From: Desmodesmus armatus
Taxonomy: Eukaryota > Chlorophyta > Chlorophyceae > Sphaeropleales > Scenedesmaceae
Assembly (NCBI GenBank): GCA_007449985.2
Contig: VIIQ02000649.1
Coordinates: 741,021 to 805,020 of the forward strand
DNA length: 64,000 nucleotides
Direction: 5' to 3'
Shown in pieces: positions 11,504-20,637 of this stretch. How positions within the stretch are numbered: the stretch's first letter is position 1; each line of letters begins with the position of its first letter. The notes under the pieces are model-generated. The model had not been told where the DNA came from. It worked only from the letters and a program-made list of their open reading frames with translations, and ran no database searches. The translations under genes and the position numbers were made by a program.

Positions 11504-12126
11504 TTCAGCGCTTGTAGCGCTTTGTAGCCAGCTCTGGCACCTCAGTGCAGTACACAGCTACTGCAGATGCGCAGTACACAGCTACTGCAGATCATTGTTT
11601 CTAGCATGGCATCATCAACACACGTTTGATGCCAGTGCTCACACAGCACTTACAGTGCAGCTGCAGTATCCGCGGCAGCGACAGTTTGATTCAGGCCCCG
11701 TGTGGGCTGTGACTGTCCTTGACATTTGTGACCATTGCCCGTCTTGGGCTACGTCAGTTGTTGTCAATTAGCTGTTTCTAGCTTTGACAATTGCACACTT
11801 CACCCACTTGCATCATACCGTGGGAGTGTAGAGCAGTATTTCTGCAATTGTGTTTCATCTGCTCAGCATGTGTCACAGTCCAGTTGACAGTGACCACACT
11901 GTGGCATGGCATGGCACAGCACAAGTGCTGACCTGGCCTTCCCGTTCAGTTTGTGTTTTACTTAGATCAGTCAGCACAGCACATCCTTGTGTTGACCAGC
12001 ATACTCACAAGCCACACTGCAACACGTGTGACTGCTTTGTCCCTTTCTCAGTTTGAGCAGTCAGTACACCAAGCTCTTTGCTTGTGTTCCCCAGTTGGCA
12101 TGCATGGATTGCCGAGCACGTGGGAG

Positions 12127-12393
12127 TGTTGATTTGGCATTGTCTATGCTCGGACAATCATGCACCTTGAGTCCTGAAGTTAGCTAAGCCCACAAGTTGG
12201 CTATACCCTGACTCTCTACCAGTATATACACGCACCAGATCTTTAGGTGTGTTGGATCTAAAAAGTATCGTCTGGCTCTTTATGTATGTAAGTCTCTCCA
12301 TGCGCCACCTGTCCACAACCATCCGTCCACAACAGCAGTGACTCCCGCCTGCTCTCCGCAGCATCGCTACACTGCCCTCACCAAAACCCAACA
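12127..12393 (+). repeat. 3' LTR (267 bp)
   Basis: Same sequence as 9137-9403. It is preceded by the short purine tract GTGGGAG (12120-12126), the likely plus-strand primer, and followed by the target duplication CCTGC. Confidence 0.95.
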
Positions 12394-13921
12394 CCTGCCA
12401 AAGCACAGTAACAGCACTACACTTCAGCACTACCAGTCCAGCACAAGGAAGCCAGCTGATCAGAGTCTTGCTTTGCAATTGCCAAACACTTCCGGCTGCA
12501 TGACAAGCAGTACATGACACACCAATAGGCTGCGGCAAGTTCAACAGGGCCCAAAGCCCTGAAAATATCAGACTGTCATGCCAGCATAATCCACTGTGGT
12601 GGGGAGGCCCAGCAGTGTCCTGGACTTGTGCTGGCAGCACAAGACACAGACACCTCCAACAACCACCATATCTTGATCCACTGCGCACACACTGATGAAT
12701 CTTCCATACAGGACAGACACCAGCACTTACACATGTCTCTTTGTATACACAGTAGGGAATTCACCCATAGTCCAGGGCTGTGCTTTGTGCCTGCACACGA
12801 CAAATGCATGCAGTGGCACGCACCAGGCCCTGGCGTTCGGCTCATGCTGCCTTCAACCAACTGGGGTGCAGACTCGGCAGGGCAATCCACCCACATTCCA
12901 AGCAGCTGCAACTTATCTTACATCCGTAAACACAGCATGTCGGGACAGGCAGCCACTGTGCCTGTCAGGCTGAATACAGCCAAGGGGCGGCAGGGTGACA
13001 GTGAAGCGCAGTACAGGACAAACAGTACAGAACAGTACAGTACGCAGTATATTATCAACAAACAACTTATCCTTGTTACTACCAAGCAAACCTTGGCGGT
13101 GACTGTACCCTCAGCAAGTCATACACACAAAAAGAAAGACAGCAATAAACTGCCAAAGTGCACCGGCGCTGCTGCCTGAGATTCCACCACGTATCAGACA
13201 AACCCAACCACCTGCTATGCAACATTCCCTCCTGCCGAACACACTCCTGTTCAGCCATGCACCTAACAGCATGCACCCGACCGGCCTCACAGGACAAGCA
13301 CAACATTCTACTGTCACTCAGCAAGCATTCCTGCTGCTCATTGCCAACTAGTCAACACGTGGAAAGCAGCACCATCACAAGCTGCCCAAGCCCTGGTCAT
13401 ACACTGCTGCATCAACAGCCACGCTGCCACAAGGAGCGCCCAACTGTCACCCTGTTGGTTGACTCAACCAACAGCGGTTGAGTCATCCCCACCCTCGCTG
13501 TGCCAGCCTGTGTGACCGGCTTTCCACAGCAACAGCAGCACTGCCACAACTGCCAACTGCCAACGGATTCAAATGCCTCCCTGCTGCTGTCGGCCCTCTG
13601 CTGCCCCGCCCTTCTCAGCCTTGCTGTGCCAGCCAGTACCAACATACTCCTGCAACAACTGCACAAACAGCCAGTCCACACCCACTCCTGCAGCAACAGC
13701 TGTGCTGCAAGCACCAACCGTGAACCTAGCGGTCGACTCAACCACAAAAAAGAAGTACAATCCCTGCCAGCAGCCCTCTGCTGCTTCTTCCGATCAGTGC
13801 ATGCCGATCCCATGCGTGTGTATTGAATGCCCTTCGCAAGTACACCGCGCCCCCTCCGGCTAGGGCTGACGCCCATGCCATGCCATGCCCTGCCTTTGGC
13901 AAGTGCTTACGCCCTTCATCC
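12394..13921. other. Intergenic stretch with GGTTGASTCAACC palindromes
   Basis: No supported gene. Notable sequences are a GTACA-rich simple tract near 13006-13045, a 19-bp palindrome GTTGGTTGACTCAACCAAC at 13454-13472, a half-site GGTTGAGTCA at 13476-13485, and a near-copy GGTCGACTCAACC at 13731-13743. The last two are inverted and 268 bp apart, but I found no clear target duplication. Confidence 0.45.
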
Positions 13922-14949
13922 TCAACCCTGCCGTCCCTCAAGATCTCCCACATACACCTTCAGCACCGCCACTTGCTCCAGCAGCTCAGTTGCCTGCCGC
14001 TCAAACATAGCAGCACGCTGCTGTGCCTGTGCCAGCTGCTGCTGTGCCACTGCAAGCTCCCGCTGGGTCTGCTGCAGCTGCTGCTCTACCCCTGTCCTGG
14101 GGCGCGTGCTGTCGATCAACTGCGTAGCAGGGATGACATTCGCCAGGCCAGGGATGGCCGTGCGCCTGCAGGACACGTGACAGCAGCGACAGGCAGTGTG
14201 TCATGGACATGCATAGTGATGCCTAGCGCAGGATGTGGCAGGGTCCGTTCCGATTCGTCTGTAGCTCGGGTTCAAGCTGCATGTCAAGGCCCTTGGCTGT
14301 ACCTTGATGCACAGTACAGTTTGCAGGCAACATCGAGCGCGCAGTGTAGCGCGCAGTGTTGCTTAGGCAGTCACTCCCGCTTCCTGTGATGTGTGCTACT
14401 GGATGCAGACACGTGGCGTCATGAGGATGGCGGTGTGCAGACCCATGCTGGCGTGCAGCTGTGTCTGGGGTGCTCCCGCTCAGGCCCCCAGTGCTGCTGG
14501 CTCCTTCAGCTAACAGTTTGCATGTGGGCCTGTGCTTGGTGCATTTGGTGTGAGGTGTCTCAGTTCTCATTTGGTGTGGGGTGCCTCAGTGTTTTGAGCA
14601 TGCACCGCATGCTCACGCGCGGTGTGTAGCAGAGGGACCACCGCTCCCACAGGGCAGGACACCTTCCCAAAGTTTGGGACTGGGGATTGGGTGGTCAAGG
14701 GTCAACCAGCGTTGGGTCGTGTGAGCTTTCCAGCTGGTTTTGAGGAGTCGCACTCCTGGTAGGGAGCTTCATGACTCACCTGACAACTCTGGCCACCATG
14801 GCCCACTTTGAACAGACTGTGGCATACTGCATGGCGTCCCCAAGGGGGAGGTGCAGGAACACAGTATGTAAAACCGTTTCGTTGTTCAAAGCCTCAAAGT
14901 TCGGCTGGGCAACACCTGCTGCTGCTCCATCACCCCCTGCCGCGTCCAT
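13922..14949 (-). CDS. F-box-like and coiled-coil protein, two exons
   Basis: Exon 1 is 14949-14780 and exon 2 is 14165-13922. The donor (TTGTCAG then GTGAGT) and acceptor (TCCTGCAG) join in phase 2, giving 137 residues. Residues about 17-57 resemble an F-box: LNNETVLHTVFLHLPLGD, then CSKW, the usual LP-x-x-D and C-x-x-W spacing. Residues about 85-135 form a Gln/Glu/Ala heptad coiled coil (QTQRELAVAQQQLAQAQQRA). Known F-box proteins recruit substrates to SKP1-cullin ubiquitin ligases. Here the substrate part would be only the coiled coil, so the role is inferred. The start is the ATG at 14949. An in-frame GTG lies nine codons upstream, and a CAG before it could also be an acceptor. The protein is short for an F-box adaptor. 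Confidence 0.6.
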
Positions 14950-15790
14950 GGGTTGGTGGGGCCCTGTCTGGGCCACTGCACAGTCACAGCGGGGAAGGAC
15001 AGCACTGTTGAGCTATGGGATATGTGCAGGCGTCATGCATGATGGCAGTCAGATAGAAAGGTGTGCAACAAGTTTGCAACAGGTTCAGATGAAGGCTGCT
15101 GGTGCCGCAAAATAGCCAGGCAACGCGCTTTGTGATGCCAGACGTTTTGTGCATTGCACTGCATTGCTGTTGCAGCAGGAACTAGGTACGTGGTACTGCC
15201 CACCTTCAAAGCCTACCACACGAAGATACCAAAAACGTGCTAATCTGGCTCAAGGCAGCCCGTTCCGTGTCAAAGACTCTGCACAACACATGCAGAGCAA
15301 GAGGGCGGAGCAAGGTCAGAAGGACACAGCCATCATGTATCACAGCCAACGGTGCCCCATGCATGTTCTGTCAAGTAAACAACATGTTGGTCACGACACG
15401 TCAGGCACATTCACGGCGACCATGGCGATGCAGCAGACCAGGTGTCGGAGTGATCAGCTACGCCACCCAAGTTGGGGGTGTAGGGTGTATTCCCTCACCT
15501 TGATGTTGGCTGACAAAGAGGGGAGATCTGTTGTCAGCGATGTCGCCTCGTTTGTGGCTTGCATTGCAAGCCACAAACAGCCCTTGAAGGGCTGTCGAAA
15601 TGTCGGGGCCGTTCAAACTGAGTGTCAAATGCCTTGCTGAATGGGATGCCCGTTTCAGTGTTGGCGCGAAATGATTTCAGCAAGTGAGTTCAGCCTGAAT
15701 GGCTGCATTGGAGCCTTCCAAGGTTCTTGGGCAGTCAAAGAGAACTGCCCCTTGATCTATTGATCCATCAGCATCTCTCAATTGAAGACA
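14950..15790. other. Divergent promoter region between the F-box-like and methyltransferase genes
   Basis: About 840 bp separate the two divergently read starts. No exon is seen. Two abutting perfect palindromes at 15550-15594 are the most structured element. Confidence 0.45.
15550..15594. repeat. Two back-to-back perfect palindromes
   Basis: The first has 14-bp arms (GTTTGTGGCTTGCA and its complement) around one base at 15550-15578. The second has 8-bp arms (CAGCCCTT / AAGGGCTG) around one base at 15578-15594 and shares the boundary base. Both could form hairpins or bind a dimeric protein. They end about 200 bp before the methyltransferase ATG. Confidence 0.85.
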
Positions 15791-18643
15791 ATGCAAACCG
15801 CAAACAACATGAAGGATTTGCCACAAGCCAATATGCGACATGTGGTTTGGGACAAGAACGTCTACGAGCCATCTGATGTGAGTGGAGGTCTGATCATTGC
15901 TGCTGGCAGCAACAGGGCAAACATACTGCATGTTGCCTGCACAGGACATCCATGCTGTACTATGCTCACTTGTCGCCTATATCAGCAGCATTGGTGAATA
16001 ACAGCTTGGCATATGCTGCTGGTTGGCTGCAGGACAGTTTTGCCTTGGTTGATGCGGTTCTGGATTGGCTGCAGCAGCAGTGTCGAAGTGAGCAGCAGGC
16101 TCAAGTCCAGCAGGGTGCTAACCAGACCAACAGCCTGGGGCCTCAGGTGCCTCATCATGCGCAGCAGCATCAGCAGGGAGAGCGGCCACAGCAGCAGCAG
16201 GGGCAGCAGCAGGAGCACCAGCACCAGCAAGGGCAGCATTCCGCTGTTCCTGGGCATGCCAGAACACGGCCACAGCTGTGAGTGTTGCTGTTGTGCATGG
16301 GCTGGGTGGCATCTGTGCCTGACTGATGTGCGTTTTTACGTCACGTCTGCTTGCACGACACAGACACCGCAGTTGGAAATTTCTGACTGGCATTTAGTCA
16401 GCAGTGTTGAGCAGGCATTGTACAGCCATAGACCGCCACGCAAAACAAACTCACTGCCATCCACCGCTAGGCAGTGAACGGCGCTACCAGCATTCACTGC
16501 CTAGCGGTGACATGATTATGCACTTGCAGCAGCCCCTACTCGTGCAGTCAGTGCTTGGCCGCCGCTGTACCCCCTGTGCTCCAGCATCAGGCCTCAGTTG
16601 GTTGCAACCCTGTGTGTTGCACGCATCAACCCTTCACCCAGCCCCTGCGAACCGCACACTTTTGGTTGTGCAGGTGCCTAGAAGTTGGCTGTGGCAGCGG
16701 GTATGTCATCTGCTCTGTAGCACTGGCTCTGCAGCAGCTGTACAGCAGCGTCCCAAGCACTGCGGTTGGTGCAGGCGCAGCAACTGAAGCAGCTGTAGCA
16801 GCTGGTCAGCACAGCGGAGCAGGCGCGTCACTGCAGCAGTCATGGAGGTTTATCGCCACAGACATAAACCCTGCAGCACTGGAGGCCACCACAGCAACTC
16901 TGGAGGCACATGGGGTAAGGGCTGGTCTTGCATGCAATCAGGCAGGCATCACGCTGGTGCTGCTGCTGCAGCATGTGAACTGGTGGTGTTTGGGTGCTGA
17001 GCATGTCAAGAAATTACGTCAGCGCACATCCAACATGGTGCAGCAGTGGCTTCACTGCAAGCAGAAGCCGGCCGGCACATTGGCAAGGCTCCTCCTAGAC
17101 CAGCAGCAGTGAGATTGAGGTGCTCCCTTATCACCAGGGCGTGCCCTGCAACCTTCATGCCTGTTGCGGAGTGCTGGGGTGTCCATATGGGTCCGCCCGC
17201 CTCACACACGCGTGTATGTTGTGCAGGTGCATGATGTAGAGCTGGTGCAGACGGACCTCGTGGCTGGCTTGCTGCCGCGCCTGCAGGGGGCAGTGGACCT
17301 GCTGGTAAGAAGCGCTGTCACATGCTGGGTGCAGCCCTGGATGCAGAACTGGGGGACGCTGCCATCCAGCCGCCTTCGATGCAGCACGGCATGTCAGAGC
17401 AGTAGTTGACACAGGTCATGCTCTTTGCAGTTGCATGTTCACAGGCGGCATGTCCAACGCGTCATCGCAGCTTGCACAGTCAGGATGCGCATGAACACAT
17501 GGGCTCACACAGGCGTGCCCCACTGCAAAACATGCTAAGCCTGTGCAACGCGTGCTGCACTCCCTGCAGCTTTTCAACCCGCCATATGTGCCCACGCCTG
17601 ACGAAGAAGTGGAGAGGGATGGGATCGCTCGAGCCTGGGCTGGGGGCCACATGGGGCGCAGAGTGACGGACCGGTTGCTGGCCCAGGTAAGGCGCTGGGT
17701 GGGCACCTGTGCTGGACATGTGCGCTGCAGTTGTACAGGGTAGGGTGCATCCACCATGGAAAACACATGCACAAGCCGGCGCCGTGCAGGGTAGTAGCAC
17801 ACGACAACACGCACAAACATATGGTTGCAGGCCTGTTGCAATTAGGCGTGTCTCTTGCATGAAAGCGGTGCCGCAGCTCCTGCCTGCTGAGGTCCCTCGC
17901 TCGCTATCACACACAGACACTGTGCACCTGGTTTGGATTTGTGCTGACAAGCACTGCACCGTCTGTGTGTCTTATCTGCTGTGTAGCTGCCCCAGCTGCT
18001 TGCGCCCAGCGGCCATGCTTTCATCGTGACAGTGCCAGAGAACAAGCCGCAAGGTAGGCGCGCAGCACCACACTGCCACTGCTGCACCAGCATGCAATCT
18101 TTGTAACAGCAAGCAACTGTCAGCCCTTTGGACCAGTGCCTTGGCGGTGGCCTGCAGCCCCATGCCTGTGTGCTCTGGCCGCTTTGCTTTGGACTATTCA
18201 GCCAGCCCCTTGAGCTGGCTCTGTGTGCGCTGTCTACTGCTCATCCCTCTCACATCCATTTGGTTGTGTGCTGTGTGATGCAGAGATCATCAGTTTGCTG
18301 GAGCAGTCAGGCCTGAAGGGTGAGTTCATGCTGGTCGCATCCTGCCCAGCACGAATCACTGCATGAGACGGCTGGGCGTCTGTTCACTCGCATGTGGCAG
18401 ACCTCAAGGCTTGCCTTTCCTGCTTAGCCTGCGTGCGGTGTGGGCATTGCCACGGCTGGTACTGCTTCACTACTGCGCATCATCACATCCTTGCTGCAAT
18501 CAATCCTGGCTGGATGCTGTGTGTGTCTGCCTTGCTCAGGTGAAGTGGCGCTCACCCGCGCTGCAGATGAGGAGTGCTTACAAATTGTGCACGTGTGGCG
18601 CCCCGAGCCTCGGGCTGCATGTGCAGCGCAGCTGGAGAGCTGA
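15791..18643 (+). CDS. N6AMT1: HemK2/N6AMT1-type protein glutamine/lysine methyltransferase
   Basis: Eight exons: 15791-15877, 16033-16277, 16674-16914, 17227-17304, 17570-17686, 17987-18053, 18284-18319 and 18540-18643. All have GT-AG borders in matching phase, giving 324 residues. Family landmarks in order are [20 protein letters not shown] (26-45 region), the SAM-binding motif [11 protein letters not shown] (112-122), a [10 protein letters not shown] acidic loop, [11 protein letters not shown], the catalytic FNPPYVPTP (NPPY at 220-223), AWAGG, and a C-terminal GLKGEVALTR. Known relatives work with TRMT112 to methylate the GGQ glutamine of release factor eRF1, and in animals H4K12. The protein is about 110 residues longer than human N6AMT1. 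The extra length is a Gln/His-rich insert in exon 2 and an Ala/Gly-rich insert in exon 3. The first ATG of the frame is used. An upstream TTG is ignored. Confidence 0.93.
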
Positions 18644-19150
18644 TGCCCCTGTGCTGCAGTGCTGAGCAGTCGCACCACACCTCAGCAGCGCTGGGCAGAC
18701 ACTGCCATACGACAACACACATGATGTGCATACCGATTGACCATGACCGGGACAGCTTGTTCACGTCAGCACGGTGAGTCATGCGATCATGCTTGAGAGA
18801 GTGATGACGCCATGTCAGCCTGGCTGTGCATGCACGTGGTTCTCAGAAGCAGGCGGCTGGCGCCCACAGGCGCCTGTAGCTGCATCAGCGTGTGTGCTTG
18901 CAGCGCATTCATCATGGCGCATGCATGTGCTCAAGGCGTGCTTTCAACACCTTGCAGCAGCAGCGCAACAAGCAACACCCCCAACCCCGGCAACCAAGAT
19001 GCCCTCCTGTTCCATGCTCAGCACGCCATGCAACATGAGCAAGTCACAGCGAAGCTGCCTGCCTTGTCCAGCACAGCCGCCTGTAATCCTGTTTTTGTTG
19101 TCTCAGGCATCGCCCCACATGCCACACGCTGCTCTGCTGATGCCACAGGT
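18644..19150. other. Convergent spacer between methyltransferase and secreted-protein genes
   Basis: No exon seen. A TGTAA at 19082-19086 on the plus strand could be the algal-type poly(A) signal of the methyltransferase gene. Confidence 0.4.
19082..19086 (+). terminator. Possible TGTAA polyadenylation signal
   Basis: TGTAA is the usual poly(A) signal of chlorophycean algae. This copy is about 440 nt after the methyltransferase stop and 65 nt short of the stop of the opposite gene. A five-base word can occur by chance. Confidence 0.3.
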
Positions 19151-19747
19151 CTACTGCTGCAACGGCTTCTTGGTGGAGTTCACCACCAGCGTCGCTTTCG
19201 TGAAGTTGTTTGACAGAATGACCTTGGAGCTGAGGATAGGTATCTGAGGTGTCAGTAGGCTCATGGTCCAGTTGAGGATGTCGTATTTTGGAAAGCCCTT
19301 GATTGTAATGCTTCTGTTCAGCCAGGGCAAGGTGGGGAAGTCTGTAATGTTGAATGGTGCAGGAAACGCTGCCGTCAGGTTGGGTATGACGGCTGGGTAC
19401 TTCAGAACGAAGCTGTTGTCCAGGCCAAGGGCTTGCACGATGATGTCTCTGTGGCCGTCCAGGGCCTTAGCTGCGACAGACATGGCGAGAGCAAACAAGC
19501 TGCTCTGCTGGTCGACCTTGTCCTGCACCAGGGCTTGCACCACGTCCAAGGCCTTTGCCAGCACAGCCAGGAAGTCGCTGTCGGTAACACCCACAAGCAG
19601 CTGCTCCTTGGGCAGGGTCATCAGTGTCTGAACTTCAGCCAGCGTTGATTCTGCTGATGTCACGTTGATGATCAAGCGTGCTGAGGTTCCCAGCGGCACT
19701 GCTGCTGCACATAGCACCAGTAGCAGTGTGGTGGCTCGCAGCTGCAT
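19151..19747 (-). CDS. Small secreted, heavily N-glycosylated protein of unknown function
   Basis: A single-exon frame of 198 residues. The ATG at 19747 is chosen because it places a clean signal peptide at the start: MQLR, a hydrophobic core (TTLLLVLCAAAVPLG) and a TSA cleavage-type end. Upstream in-frame codons would bury it. The mature protein is rich in aliphatic residues and carries about seven Asn-X-Ser/Thr sites (NVT, NLT, NIT, NRS, NWT, NFT, NST), mostly in the last 70 residues. A helical stretch (residues 40-110) includes LAVLAKALDVVQALVQ. It has no Cys in the mature part, so no disulfide core. I do not recognise a family. It is convergent with the methyltransferase and lies downstream of the GTPase gene on the same strand. 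Confidence 0.7.
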   Translation of the reverse strand: MQLRATTLLLVLCAAAVPLGTSARLIINVTSAESTLAEVQTLMTLPKEQLLVGVTDSDFLAVLAKALDVVQALVQDKVDQQSSLFALAMSVAAKALDGHRDIIVQALGLDNSFVLKYPAVIPNLTAAFPAPFNITDFPTLPWLNRSITIKGFPKYDILNWTMSLLTPQIPILSSKVILSNNFTKATLVVNSTKKPLQQ

Positions 19748-20637
19748 CTTGAGCAGTTGCCCCGCCTGCATGCATGAAGCAGATGAACCGAACAGATGAG
19801 AGGCATGCTGCTGCTGGCTCAAGCACTGCTCGAGATGGTGGCTGATGGCTGCTTAGCATCATTGTGGGCACACCTCAGTCAGGTGGGCCAGCTGGCCCTG
19901 GGCCAGCCTTTGTTGGCAGCTTCTCTGGATGCTGCTGGTTTACTGCTGAATCAAAACTGCCTTGATACAGCTCCTCGCACCCAGTAGGTCCCCAAACAGT
20001 CTTAGGAACAGACTGTTGCTGGTGCTGCCCAGACTGCTGTTGCTTGTCAGCAAGGAGCTGAAGTTCCAAAACTCGGTTAGACAGTCCGAATCATATCCAA
20101 AGGTATTTTGTGCTGCAGCAGAACGCACACAATTGGCCAGGCCTGGCCTTGAATACCTGGGAACTCAGTTCCACTGGCAGAATTACATGTGTAGCGTTCT
20201 GGTCGCCGAGAAGTGCAAAGATCTGCATTTGAACATTCACGGGATTGAAAACAGCTGCTTTATGTTGCCTTCGCGGGCTTTGGCTTGTGCTCACCTGCCC
20301 ATGAACACAACCTCCATGGACATGAACAGTTTGCTTTTGCAGCAACTGCAGCAGTCTGGCGACACTACAATGAACACCAGGTACTTCCCATTGGCCGTAC
20401 ATAGTCTTGAACGTGACTGATTGATGGCATATGGCTTGGGATGTTGCGCCAGTGATGTGGTGTATGGCGCAGGGGCTGTAGCTGCCCCACCTCTGGCTGC
20501 AGTTACAGCCTACTATTGTCAGCTGTACCGTAGATATCAAGCAGCGTGTAGGTGTGCTGCTTGGGGAAGCACAAACGCAGGTCCATGCTAGTGGCAACGG
20601 CACACAAGAGACATGTACTCAGTCTGCAGCCATGTGG
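19748..20637. other. Spacer; probable 3' UTR of the GTPase gene and promoter of the secreted-protein gene
   Basis: Between two minus-strand genes. No exon with matching splice phase was found. A TGTAA word on the minus strand (20187-20183) may be the poly(A) signal of the GTPase transcript. Confidence 0.4.
20183..20187 (-). terminator. Possible TGTAA polyadenylation signal
   Basis: TGTAA on the minus strand about 450 nt after the GTPase stop codon. Algal poly(A) word; could be chance. Confidence 0.28.

Larger units (their letters stand above)
9137..12393 (+). mobile_element. Non-autonomous copia-type LTR retrotransposon carrying only gag (TR-GAG-like)
   Basis: A complete 3,257-bp element. 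The LTRs at 9137-9403 and 12127-12393 are 267 bp each, start TGTTG and end CAACA, and read as identical. They are flanked by the 5-bp duplication CCTGC (9132-9136 and 12394-12398). Directly inside the left LTR is a primer-binding site complementary to half an initiator tRNA-Met. Directly before the right LTR is a short purine tract (GTGGGAG). The interior has a long leader with 111-bp repeats, one 342-codon Gag frame, and about 620 bp of non-coding DNA that includes a 22-bp sequence duplicated 24 bp apart (11547-11592). No protease, integrase, reverse transcriptase or RNase H frame is present, so an autonomous copia relative elsewhere must supply them. Identical LTRs imply recent insertion. 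Confidence 0.93.

Noticed and set aside
12158..12688. Minus-strand frame of 176 codons across the 3' LTR
   Set aside because: The LTR part is duplicated in the 5' LTR with a different continuation. No domain.
13476..13743. Possible 268-bp miniature inverted-repeat transposon with GGTTGAGTC ends
   Set aside because: The ends match 11 of 13 bases but no flanking target duplication is visible. The left side is complicated by the neighbouring palindrome. Not supported enough to annotate.
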